The notes under the pieces were generated by a model, which was not told where the DNA came from, did no database searches, and worked only from the letters and a program-made list of their open reading frames with translations. The translations under genes were made by a program, and so were the position numbers. Shown here in pieces: positions 22,571 to 35,030 of a DNA stretch of 64,000 nucleotides (its first letter is position 1; each line of letters starts with the position of its first letter). The DNA comes from Acanthosepion pharaonis. Lineage: Eukaryota; Mollusca; Cephalopoda; Sepiida; Sepiidae. The stretch is from assembly GCA_903632075.3 (NCBI GenBank), contig CAHIKZ030004126.1, forward strand, positions 1,377,501-1,441,500. Reading direction: 5' to 3'.

Positions 22571-22843
22571 TATGCAACCAATCTTCATAGTTTGTTTACA
22601 TTTATTTTGTACACAATTTCTATTTTCTTTTAAAAACCACCATTCTTTATGATCCCTTCACAGAAAGTCACTCTTAAAAGATATTAGGGGACCAGAACTC
22701 TGTAACATTTTGAATACATCATAGTACGCGAACTAGAAAAAAAAACAAAAAAAACATGAGCAACGTACCGTGCGCCACTTAAGTTTTAATTAGACGGATA
22801 TCAATTGCAATTGCGACGAAACGCAAAGTTAAAACCTTTAATA

Positions 22844-23051
22844 AGGGAGAGCGACGGGAACGGCCAGAGAGAGAAAGGGAGAGCGACAGGAACGGTCAGA
22901 GATAGAGAGAGAGAGTGAGTGACAGAGCGACGGGAACGGCCAGAGAGAGAGAGTGAGAGAGCGAGAGAGCGACGGGAACGATCAGAGAGAGAGAGAGGGA
23001 GAGCGACAGGAATGGCCAGAGAGAGAGAAAGGGAGAGCGACGAGAACGGTC

Positions 23052-23083
<32 letters not shown>

Positions 23084-23195
23084 CGACGGGAACGGCCAGA
23101 GAGAGAGAGTGAGGGGAACGGCCAGAGAGAGAGAGAGAGCGACGGGAACAGCCAGAGAGAGAGAGAGAGGGAGAGCGACATGAACGGTCAGAGAG

Positions 23196-23236
<41 letters not shown>

Positions 23237-24022
23237 GAGAGCGACGGGAACGGCCAGAGAGAGAGAGAGAGAGTGAGAGAGCGACGGGAACGGCCAGAGA
23301 GAGAGAGAGAGAGAGAGAGACGGAGAGAGAGAAAGATGACGGGAACGGCCAGAGAGAGAGAGAGGATTGAGAGCGACGGGAACGGTCAGATAGAGAGAGC
23401 AAAAAGTGATGGGAAATTCAGAGAGAAAGGGCTTTTGTCAGACGAAAGTTTCATTATGAACGGGTCAGAGATAAAGAGGAGAGAGAGAGAGAGAGAGAGA
23501 GACAAGGATTTTCGACCGGGAACGGGCCAGAGAGAGAGAGAGAGATGAGAGAGCGACGGGAACGATCAGAGAGAGAGAGATTGGAGAGCGACAGGAACGA
23601 GAGAGAGAGAGAAGGGAGAGCGAGGAGATTGGAATGGTCAGAGAGAAAGAGAGAGAGAGAGAGAGAGCATGAGAGAGCGGGAACCACCAGATTCCCTTCG
23701 TATTTGAGAGATGTAAAGAGAGATCAAGAGAGATGGGAACAGCTAGAGAGAACGATTAACCTAGAGAGAAAGGGAGAGAGAGAGAGAGAGAGTTTGAGAG
23801 GGGAACGGCCAGAGAGAGAGAGAGGATTGAGAGAGCGACGGGAACGGTCAGATAGAGAGAGCAAGAGAGTGATGGTTACAGCGAGAGATAGAAAGGGAGA
23901 GCGACAGGAATGGCCAGAGAGAAAGGGAGAGCGACGGGAATGGCCAGAGAGAGAAAGGGAGAGCGATAGGAATATGGCCAGAGAAAAAGGGAGAGCGACA
24001 TGAACGGTCAGAGAGAGACGGG
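22844..24022. repeat. GA-rich minisatellite, about 1.2 kb
   Basis: Irregular tandem units around GAGAGCGACGGGAACGGCCA followed by variable (GA)n. Both strands are open over long stretches simply because of composition; the resulting Arg/Glu-rich or Ser/Leu-rich frames are not credible proteins. It ends about 50 bp beyond the likely PMS1 poly(A) site. Confidence 0.95.
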
Positions 24023-24074
24023 AATTTGTTGAGGCAAAAACATAGGAATCAAACTGTTAAAAAAAAAATCATAA

Positions 24075-24258
24075 CATTTCTGTGAAAAATAATTTATTCA
24101 AAAAGAAATAACTATGATCAAAATAGAAAATCTTTAATGAAAAAGTGAATCTCTTTTCTTCCAGAATTAAAACCCAAGACTGAATATTAATGGTGAAGCC
24201 GCCTGCTCAGTTGACCAAACATGCTAGAGACGTTTTTTTTCTTCCAGATACTTAATTA
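24075..24258 (-). other. PMS1: Probable PMS1 3' UTR with poly(A) signal
   Basis: The stretch after the stop codon is AT-rich. A canonical AATAAA on the minus strand (tttatt at 24093-24098) lies about 160 nt after the stop, so cleavage near 24075 is likely. The GA-rich minisatellite begins about 50 bp further on. Confidence 0.6.
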
Positions 24259-26111
24259 TCAGCCTATGGATTGTTGACTCTCCATCACGCTCTCCTGTGA
24301 GAAAGGCAGGTCACTGAGGTTGTAAATATCATGAAGGAATGGCCGATCATGAAGGCATTTCCACTTCCGTGCTTTACCAATTCTGTCGAGAAGATCCATT
24401 ATGTCGTCCCTGGATGAGAAAGAGGGCGAGCTTCGTGCCATGCGAACAGCCTCAGACTAAAACAAAACAAAAAAAAAAAATGACTTACATATAATACTTA
24501 TAATTAAACATGCACCAAAATACATCCAATTTATCTTTTTTTTGCCCTCAATGGATTTTAGTTCTTATGTCCTGATCAATCCTAGTCTGCAAGAGATTTG
24601 AATTAGTTCTGTCAGTATATTCAGTAACACACTGACGTTTTTAATTTATAAATCATTGAACTAAGATAGGCAGGGGACCAGAATATTTTTACAAATGGAT
24701 TTTGACATAGTTTGGGAAATAAAAACAGGCCATGGATTGGTAGAAAAATAATACATTTTTTAGTTATCTCGCCCCAAGTATGACAACAAAGCCACAAAGA
24801 TGCGAAGGGGTACAACGTTTGAAAGAATATAAGAAAAAGAGAAACATTAAGGACAGAGAACAATATAAGAATGGAAAGTAAGAACGTAGGATTTAAATTT
24901 TTGAAAATCAAAGTTGACTGGAAAGCAAGAAGTCGGAGGAGAGTTACCAGCATGAGAAATACGAGTAAAGAAACTGTTAGCACAGAACTTACGGTTACAT
25001 CTAGCCATTCCAACTGTAAAATAATGAGACCTAACTGCCAATCTAGTACTGCACTTCAATTCATAAAGTCAAGGTACCATAGAGGAAAGTTCATCAGAAT
25101 AATTATCATGAAAGTATTTGTAGAAAAGGCAGAGGGAAGGCACATTATGGCAGAAAAAAGTGACTGAAGCTGAGATGCCAGGTCAGGACCAATAACACTG
25201 CAACTTAGGATTTTTAGAAAAGGCACATTCTTACGGTATGTAGGTGGCAAATAGAGTGGTGCTCTTGTTGAAGATGACGTAGCCTTTTTTGGAACAGAAT
25301 TTGTTGTATAGCCTTCCTAAAGATATGTACATCAAGAAAATATAGTCTCTGTGAGGGGGTGGCATGGTGGAGAAATTGATAATAGCTCAGATTAAAAAAT
25401 CAGAGAGCAAAGTTCGAATTCCAGTCAAACCCATTACATTCACTTACATGCTAAAACCCTTGGGAAAGGTATGAATCCTCCTCTTCTCCCCCACTCTATG
25501 AGTAAATATCAAGACAGGCTGGGTTCTATAGCCTTGGATGGCAACTAATCTACTGCAGAAAGAAATGGCAACCTACTGCAGGAAAAAATCTGTCTCGTCA
25601 GTCATGTATCAAAAGATACATGATTGCCTAAGCATGTACAATCACATGGTACATAACAGTCCCTGAGAATTTTAACTTACAGATCGCAAAATCTATCAGA
25701 GAGATGAAATTTAAATTTTTATTACTGCATTATTCCAAAATTTTAACATCAGCAGATAGCTATTAATACCAGCAATTGAGCACAAATAGTTAATAATTAA
25801 AAAAAATTAGTAATTAATGTATAATTTGTTACTTACCACTTCAAGCCGAGTATGGTGCCATGTTTCTGACTATATAGAAATTGTATGTGCGTTTGCTTCC
25901 TTTTTCATGGAACAGTGGACATTGCTGGCGAACTGGAATTTATCTGGGAGTGGGCTATAAATGGCTAAAGGGAGTTGCTGTGGGTACTTATAAAGATGAG
26001 AAAAACTGTATCTAACAAAAGGTACACAAGTCGATACCTGATCACTATCAGCTGGGTCAGTGTGGGAGGGGTATGATGCTTATGAACATCATACACCTAA
26101 TGACCCAAAAC

Positions 26112-26176
<65 letters not shown>

Positions 26177-26282
26177 AAAATATATAGAAAATAGGAAAAG
26201 AACTCGTTAGGTAAATAATCCAAAAGTTCTTTAGTATCTTTGCTATTATTTTTAAAAAACAATGCTCGATATAAAAGTAGAG

Positions 26283-26330
<48 letters not shown>

Positions 26331-29300
26331 GTGATCAGTATTGGCTGTGTCACGATGGAGAGGGGGTATGATATTGAAAGACCTGAAACCCCTAATGAAC
26401 CTTGGCTAGAAACCTCACTGATGGTGTGTACTAAAGCATCCAATAGATGTATTTTACAAAATGGAAATTAAATTAATAATAGAAAATAAAACTAACTCAT
26501 ATTACTAAAATCCTAAAAAAAAAAAAAAATTAAAAACCAGAAGAGTCAGAATCACTATTCGTAGAGAGATCTGAATCAAATATCTTTAGATACATCTTCG
26601 TTTTTTTTTTATGTCCTCATAATATAAATTAACCATTTTATAGATTTTTTTTGCATACAATGGTTAATTGTTTCACTAGATGTATTTTCAAGTCCTCCTT
26701 TTAATCTAGCAAACACATCACTGAACTTGATGCTTAAATTGTATTTTCAGATAATTTCACTTATTTTTCCACAATATAACTATTCATGCTATTTTAATCG
26801 CACAACACCCTCCCCGGTCGTCCAAGACTTTAACACCATGACTGGTCACTGAAATGACCGCTTCAATTCTGAGCTAACTTTATTCCCCCATTGTGATTTA
26901 AGATTGATCATATCAGCCAAGATCAAATCGTTGCAGTTATCTTTGTGTTGGGTGGGTCCAAGCAGGGCGAAGATGTACAGGAAAAAAAAAATAACACACA
27001 AATAAATTGAACAAAAATAAATACTGTTTTTATATCAGTCAATAATTACAATAACTGGTTTATATCAGAGTTAAGAGATTCAATTAATTATCAGCCCAAC
27101 CCGCATCTAAATCGAAAGTGATATTATTGTTGACCTGGCAAAATCTGGTTTGGTGTCCTTGGTAAAGTTTGGCACAAGGCTGAAATCGGGAGGTTCTCTT
27201 CAGCAGGCAATCACATGGGACATATCACAACCAGTGGCTATGATGAACTCTCTGCCATCTTGTCTGCAACTTGTCTTTATAGACATTTGCCCAAACTGGC
27301 AAGGGGGTGTATGACAAGGTAGGAGCATTTCAGTGAATTCCCTCCAGCTTACGTAATAACTTTGGGGAATTTCCTCTCATATCCTATTTTATTATCATCT
27401 CTCACTGACCTCTTCAGGAAACATGGGTGGTTCCTCCACCCTCCTTGATGTCTTATCTGTGCCTGCTACCTTGACCACCTTCCGTCCAGGAAAACACAGT
27501 CCCAAATTCAGTTTACAAAATTTAGTTTTTCACTTTTCAGCCTGCATTTGCAGCTGTGTGTTCAAGTTGCTCGACATACAATTCAAGTCGTTTATGTGTG
27601 AATTAAATCCTCAATTCTTCCCATGGATTATTGGTATTAACACTTCTCGTTTCAATGTCTCACAGCACATAACACTTTATGCTTTAACAAAACTTTCTTC
27701 TGATTTGCTGCAGCAACAACAAATAGTATCACTCTAGGTTATAAAGTTTATTACCTAAACAATACTGAATAAATTTTTTTTAAACATTAAAGTATATTTA
27801 ATCACATCTCTTAATAGCTACTAGCAGCATGGCCCGGCGTTGCCCGTGCTTGATTCAAAAATCGTACAACTCATACAGCAATCGCTATCACTTGACTTAA
27901 AATATTTTTGCCCTTCCTTGCCTTTAAAGGAGTGCCCTTTGCCATGCTGATGTTGCTACATGCCTTACTTCTTGCTTATCTCACACTGCAAATTTTTTTT
28001 AAGCTCTATACTAAACATTAAATCTGTTACGAAAAAAGAACTAAACAAAATGAACACAAAACGATCAGCTTTAAAAAAAGGACTCGTAACTGGAAAAACC
28101 AAATGAAAAAAGAATGTTAACAACAAATACTTTTTCACTGTGGGAGCCAGTTATAGGCTCTCACTCTGGCCAGTACAAAATGGCCGCAAACTACATGAAA
28201 ACTATTATTTCCACTATCGATGAGAGTTGGGAAATGCAAAGTCAGTCTTTGCCTTCCTGCTAACTTGGAGCATGTGCATGTAAATTTTGGTGCAAATCCG
28301 TTAAAAATTGTGGCTGTGCATTTGTTACACACACACACACACACACACACATCCTGCCTTTTATAGATAAAGATCACAATCTATTAATTCAGAAAAGCTA
28401 TGTTCCATGCCAATAACAAATACATGATTAGAAAGCTTCAAGTAAGATATTTGTATGTCCCATAACCCATTTAGATTGTAGGGTCACAGCATGTTCTTTT
28501 TCTAGACAGGTCACCACAGCATCAAGGCAAGACAGCTCAGTCTGCTTTGCTATTTAATCCAGGGCTTGGCTAGTGAAGAAGAGATTCATCGCTTTACCAA
28601 GGATATTTAAAGGAAAGTGAATGTAGCAAACTCAACAGAAATTGAAGAGCTTACTGATCTCTCTTTCCAAGACTCTAAACCATTACACCATCCGCACATC
28701 CCAAGAGATACTAACCTTTAAGTAATTGACAATCTTCAGCGGGCGACACTGCATCAAAGACGTGGATGGTCCTATTGTAGCAATATTTTCTAAGACTTCA
28801 TGGAGGTCTTTGATCCCATACATCGGAACGCAGGAAGTGAGGCCAGTTACTTCGACCTGAGATGCTTCTGACAAGTTGGACTTATCTGCAAGAAAGATGT
28901 AAATGGTGAGACAAAAAGAATTATTTTTTTTACTAGCAGACATTGTTATTTTAGATGAGCTTTTATGCCTCTTGATACCTTGGCTTTCCACATATTGTTA
29001 CTGTCTATTTGCAATTATCATGGTAATGTCAGTATTAGATTTACTAAGCAAATCTACCAATTGTCTTTGCCTTGAATATTCCTGGGTGCGACAATAAACT
29101 ACATCTGCCAATAAGGACCCTGCTTAAGAGGTATTGAAGAGCATGAAACCATTATTAATTGCAGTTGTTCCCAGGTCCACCCTGACCACATGCTTTGTTA
29201 TAGTCATTTTTATAAATTAAATTCCATAACTACAACAGATAAATTTAAAATTCTAAAATTACTATAACTGTTGTTTAAATGAGTCTCTATTATTAAGACG

Positions 29301-32300
29301 TCACTTGTACGATTCATGATACCGCTAGTTCAATCTGTCGTTCTTGCTTTCCGAACACTTCAAAATGTCAAATCCGTCCCTCCTTCTCACTGCTTTCATC
29401 CTCTTTTATCAGGCCAACACCGCGGTCCACCAATCAATCAGCGTTCTTCGCTTTTATTCTCAGTTAACCAGGTAAATAGCCTCCTCCAGTTTAATCAATC
29501 AGCACACGACTTGTTATTGGTAGAAGCATGCCAAACTGTACAAAAACCCTTGTTACTGGACATACTGCTGGAATTGCAAGACGGCAGAGTAATGCCATTT
29601 CCAAGGAGCAAACTTGCTGATGTCATGTGCCATACGTTGAGGTAAGACCCTTATTTTCCTATGCACCAGATGCAAGCCACTCTGGCTCACTTGCTTCTAC
29701 GGGGCTGTTCACCACACGGTGTTCATGCAGGTTTTTTAAAAATCACCATCTCAATGGAATACAGATTTTATCAGAGTTGCAATCATTATAATTTGCCCCT
29801 GAAGATGATCTTTGAAAATATCAAAAGTACTTGAGTTAAAAAAAAAAAATAACAAACTATAACGCCTTCCTTTAGGAAATTCATCTTAATGTCAAGAAAC
29901 TGATTAAATTGCTGGAATGGATCAGAATAAATTTAAATAGACACAATATGTCTATATTATTGAATGAAACAAGTTGGAATGAAGACATGGTGCTTAAATA
30001 TAATAGCCATATATTTAACGGAAAATAATGCCGAAAAACTTTTTGTCATTGATAAAAAAAACAGATGACATGCGTTGAACGGATGTCAAAATTCATTGAA
30101 AAATGCACCCCTACCCTCCCTCTCTTTTTCAAACATTACACATAATTGATACAATAATAGTTAGAAAAAGTGAACATGCTACCATCCCTGTCTAAATGAT
30201 TGGATTTCTCTGTACCCTTGGAAACAAAAAATTATGAGTTGTATGTGCATTTAAAACTCAGTAAGTTTAAAATTAAGTTATTCCCAAATTTGCTTGAAGA
30301 TGAAACAGAACTAATGCTTTTAATTTAATTATATAATTAAATTTGAAGTTTTTAGCTTCTGTTTTTGAAACATGGTAATTCCTATGTAGCAAAGAAACCA
30401 TATTTTAAATCAGTTAATTTATAATATTTATGCTCTGTAAATTTACATTGAGCACTGTTTTATAAAAATATCAATAAGAACACTGGATTATATATCTTAC
30501 TGTTCTTTCTTTTTATTATTATTATTATTATTATATATACATATCGTTTATTTAGGCAGCAATCTTTCATTTATACGTGTTTCATTAAAAACCACAGACC
30601 AGGTACTACGATTAGGCGCTTTATTTTTCTGTGTAGAAAGAGTCCAAATATTCTCTAATTCCAAACATGGCCACAAAGTGCTGACTGTGTTCAGAAAATA
30701 AAACATCCCTATAACTATAGAAACATACACACAACCCATACACCCAGTAAAAAGCAAAAATAAAATCATACCTTGATAATGGCTAAAAGCATAGCCAGAA
30801 GCACTCAGAATTACAGAACATTTGGGCAGTTTCTACACACTGTGTCCAGAAAAGAAAACACTTGTTCAAACACAAGAAAAAATAAATAAAAAGCTTAAAT
30901 TTAGTAACTTGTCTGTCATCTTTAATGAGACATGTATGTGTGTGTGTGTGTGTATATATAAGTTTTCTTTTGTGCAGCAATATACAAAATTAGATGCACA
31001 GAATTCATCACTCCATTTACGTCCACTCGCAAAAAATGGACTAACAAACTACAAAGTAACCCCCTTCTTTCCCTCTCTCTGTGTACTCTGATCAAAGTGA
31101 ATGAAGTGCTGGAAAGTAGCCACAAAAAGATACACAACTACAAAGAAAAAAAAGAATGAAAGAAAGAAAGAGAGCGAGGGGAGAAATAGACAGGGATAGA
31201 GAGAGAAGCTAAATCAGTCAGACAAAACTTGGCCAAGGTTTATATTTTATTTCAGCTTGAATTAAACTTCACATAAAGTTACTTTTCTTCAAGGTGTCTT
31301 TGATTATAGGATCGAATATCACAAAAAATGATGTTTTAATTTTTCAGCAAATTTGATTCTCAAGAACACCCAAGGTGTGTCACAAAAGTACGTATACAAA
31401 AGTTACACACAAACACACACATGAGGATAAAATACAGATATCTTTCCTGAGGTGTTTATAAATTGTACACTGTCCAATTATTAATGTTAACAACTATTTT
31501 AAATTACAAAAATGCACTTGGATTAAATGAAAATTACTTATAAGATAATACATCTTATCTTACTTATTATAAAACGCAGATTTTGTGTGTGTGTGTGTGT
31601 GTGTCTACGTTTATATATTGGATCGGATTTCCTACATTTTTCAACTGATTTCAACAAAACTTCACAGGACTACGTAAAATTACTTTGCGGTGGTTCTGAC
31701 AGTGCCAAAAAATGGAAAAACACTTTTGTTTTTGCACGAAATCAATTTGAAAACGCGATTAAGAGGCATTAATGAAAGGGGGACAACTCATATCGAGATA
31801 TACTTATTAATATTGAGTTATCAAGTTAAACTTATTATAAAACCCAGGTTGGTTCTTTGTGTGTGTGTGTGTGTTCGTTTGTATATGGGATCGGGTTTCC
31901 TACATTTTTCACCCGATTTCAACAAAACTTCACTTTTTGGGCAGGTAGTGTTTCTTATTGTCTTGCACACTTTTTTCTTTATTTTTACATTCAGAATGCT
32001 TTAAAAATTCCATTTACAAGACAATTGTTTATAATAAAATTCTATTCAATCGGTAGACTCATAACGATTGAAAACAATGTTTTTGTTTGAGTTTGACCAA
32101 TTCGTAAAAAAAAAAAAACTAATTAAGACATGCGTGTCCGTCAACCTTAAACAATAATCTTTGTCAATTTTATTTTTCAGTCTTTATGATGATCGATACT
32201 TGATCTATCTCTTACTGTTACATCCCCGGGCTACTGCTAGTATTACTTATAATACATTACTTCCTGCTGTCAATTTTGACATAATAGAAAGTTTTAAAGT

Positions 32301-32877
32301 GACGTTTACATTGATGTGATTACACATGGGGATGAAGGATAGAGAATGCTGAGAATTTTAAATATTTTGGGGGTTTTTTTTATATTGGAGTAAAAATACA
32401 TAGATGACTTCTGCAAAAATTAATGATAAAAGAAGCCTTCAATGACCATCATAAATTTGTACAGTTTCTACACACTCTGTGTCCAGAAAAGAAAACACTT
32501 TGTCGAACACAAGAAAAACTAAATGAAAAGCTTAATATAGTAATGTCTGTCATCTTTAATAAAAATTTTATATATATATTATATATATATATATTTTTAT
32601 ATATAAATAAAAAAAAAGAACATAGAAGATATAAAATGTTCTTATAGATATTTCTTTTTGCAAAAATAGTGATCAATGTAAGCCTTCAATGACCATTATA
32701 AATTTTGATTTAAAAATATACATTTTCTACACAGTTCCATGTTTCAAAATAGAAGAAAAACACTTGAAGATGAAATGGAACTAATGCTTTTAAAAACAAA
32801 AAATAAAAAGGGGTTTTTAGCTTCTATTTTTGAAACATGGTTGGAACTGTGTAGCGTAAATAACTATATTTTTAAAT

Positions 32878-32933
<56 letters not shown>

Positions 32934-34748
32934 ACAGTTTTCTTTTTGTGGGGCAGTGTACAAAATGTTGACATGAGATGCCCAGAAGTCATGACTCCTT
33001 TCACACCCACACACTAAAAACTAGCGCACTGACAAACTACAAAGCAAACACCTTCTTTCCCTCTTTCTGCGAACTCTGATAAAAGCAAAAGGAGTGATAG
33101 GAAGTAGCCATGAAAAGATATACAACTAGAAAGAAAGAAAGAATGAACGAAAGAACGAAAGAAAGAAAGAAAGAAAGAACGAACGAATGAAAGAAAGAAA
33201 GAACGAATGAAAGAAAGAGAGAACAAAAGATAGAACAAAAGAGAGAACAAAAGAAAGAAAGAGAGAACAAAAGAGAGAACAAAAGAAAGAAAGAGAGAAC
33301 AAAAGAGAGAACAAAAGAAAGAAAGAGAGAACAAAAGAGAGAACAAAAGAAAGAAAGGGAGATGGGGGAATAGACAGGGATAGAGAGAGGAGATAAATAT
33401 ATGTCAGAGAAAACTTGGTCGAGGTTTATATTTTATTTCAGCTTGAATTAAACTTCACATAAAGTTACTTTTCTCCAAACTGTTTCAGATTGTAGGATTG
33501 AATATAACAAGTGATGATGTTCTAATTTCTCAACAAATTTGACTCTCAAGAACAATAACATCTTTGATTTGGGAAAATCGGCAACAATCCCGGCCACCAA
33601 ACAAACTCATCTACCTATGCATGCAAGCTAAAATGTAAATCATATTAGAGTAAAAATAGATAGATGACAAATATTAAATAATGATAAAAGAAGCCTTCAC
33701 TGACCATCATAAATTGCGACACGGAAACCATTGGACAGCAATCGTTCATCAGCCACAACCTGGTGGGAAGATGTTGCATGATTTTCACGTTTCAAAGACA
33801 TTAATGTTTTCCAAATTCTTTCCCCTCCAGGTAATCTAAAAAATAAATAAATAAATGTGTGAATAAATACAAAAATAAAAACAAAAAAACTCATTCCCTC
33901 ATATGAAAAATATAAGCCACCTCCCTTAGGTAGAATCAAAATTCTTAAGTTAATGACGCAATAAGCTCCAGGCAAGTTATACCACTTTAAAATAAGCATG
34001 GAAACTATTGCATCATTAAATATCTGGCCACTAACACAACCCCATTAAATGTCTGGCCATTAACACAACCCCATTAAATGCCTGGCCATTAACACAACCC
34101 CATTAAATGTCTGGCCACTAACACAACCCTATTAAATATTTGACATTTAGGTCATTATTTAAAGAAGTAAGAGGGTACAAATGAAAATATTCAAAATTAA
34201 CAAAGGTTTCCATTGCACTGAAACAGACATTAAACACATGAGAACATTATAACATCCTCTGTCTTCTTTTTCTCACTAAAACCAGAAAGTGTCTTAGATA
34301 TCTTTTTCTTCTGTTTTTTTTCCTCACAATCAAAATTTAATGGTCCATTATTTATCTGAGGCAATGGCAGGATGTAATATACAAGCTAATGCAGTAAGGA
34401 ATAAGGAAAATTATAATATGATGTCTAATCAAAGACATTTAAACAGTACTTGTCATTAAGAAGGATTGGGTTCTCCAGAGGGTCCGCGAGAACTTGAAAG
34501 GATTCCATGAGACGTTGATATATCAAGACTTCATCAACTCTGTGGGAATTCAGTAGAGCAAGTTTGACTCCTTGGTGGCAAACCCAGGCATCACGAGACG
34601 GCAGATAACCAATTGGCACAAGACGGTCAGCTGATGTCCAACTACACTGACTGCTGATAATAATAAAAAAAACAAAAAAAAACACTCAAAACATTAAATA
34701 ATTTTACTTGAAAATTTTCTGGGCTGAAAATTTAACTGTTTTCAAAAA

Positions 34749-34807
<59 letters not shown>

Positions 34808-34992
34808 TGGACTCTCCCGTCGGTTTCAATGTATAAGGATCTGACAGCTTAATTAATTCATTTAGGAAATTTTGTGCAATATTCTTAAGTGGCATTTAAG
34901 ACCCGCTAGTGATTTACAAAGGAGGCCACATATGAAGCAAGAGTGAGGATTGTGAGATGAGGTCACTGTTAGATTGGCTGACATTTTAGAAA

Positions 34993-35030
<38 letters not shown>

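Noticed and set aside
22896..24003. Arg/Glu-rich and Ser/Leu-rich frames up to 168 codons
   Set aside because: They cover the GA-rich minisatellite on both strands; composition explains the open frames.
29316..29645. 109-codon frame as a possible PMS1-nested gene
   Set aside because: No recognised domain, no promoter or splice context; most likely transposon-derived or chance.
33014..33346. Phe/Ser/Leu-rich frame of 110 codons
   Set aside because: Translation of the GAAA/GAAC repeat.
34015..34140. CRISPR-like array of 29-bp units
   Set aside because: Repeats are directly adjacent with no spacers; a plain minisatellite in an intron.
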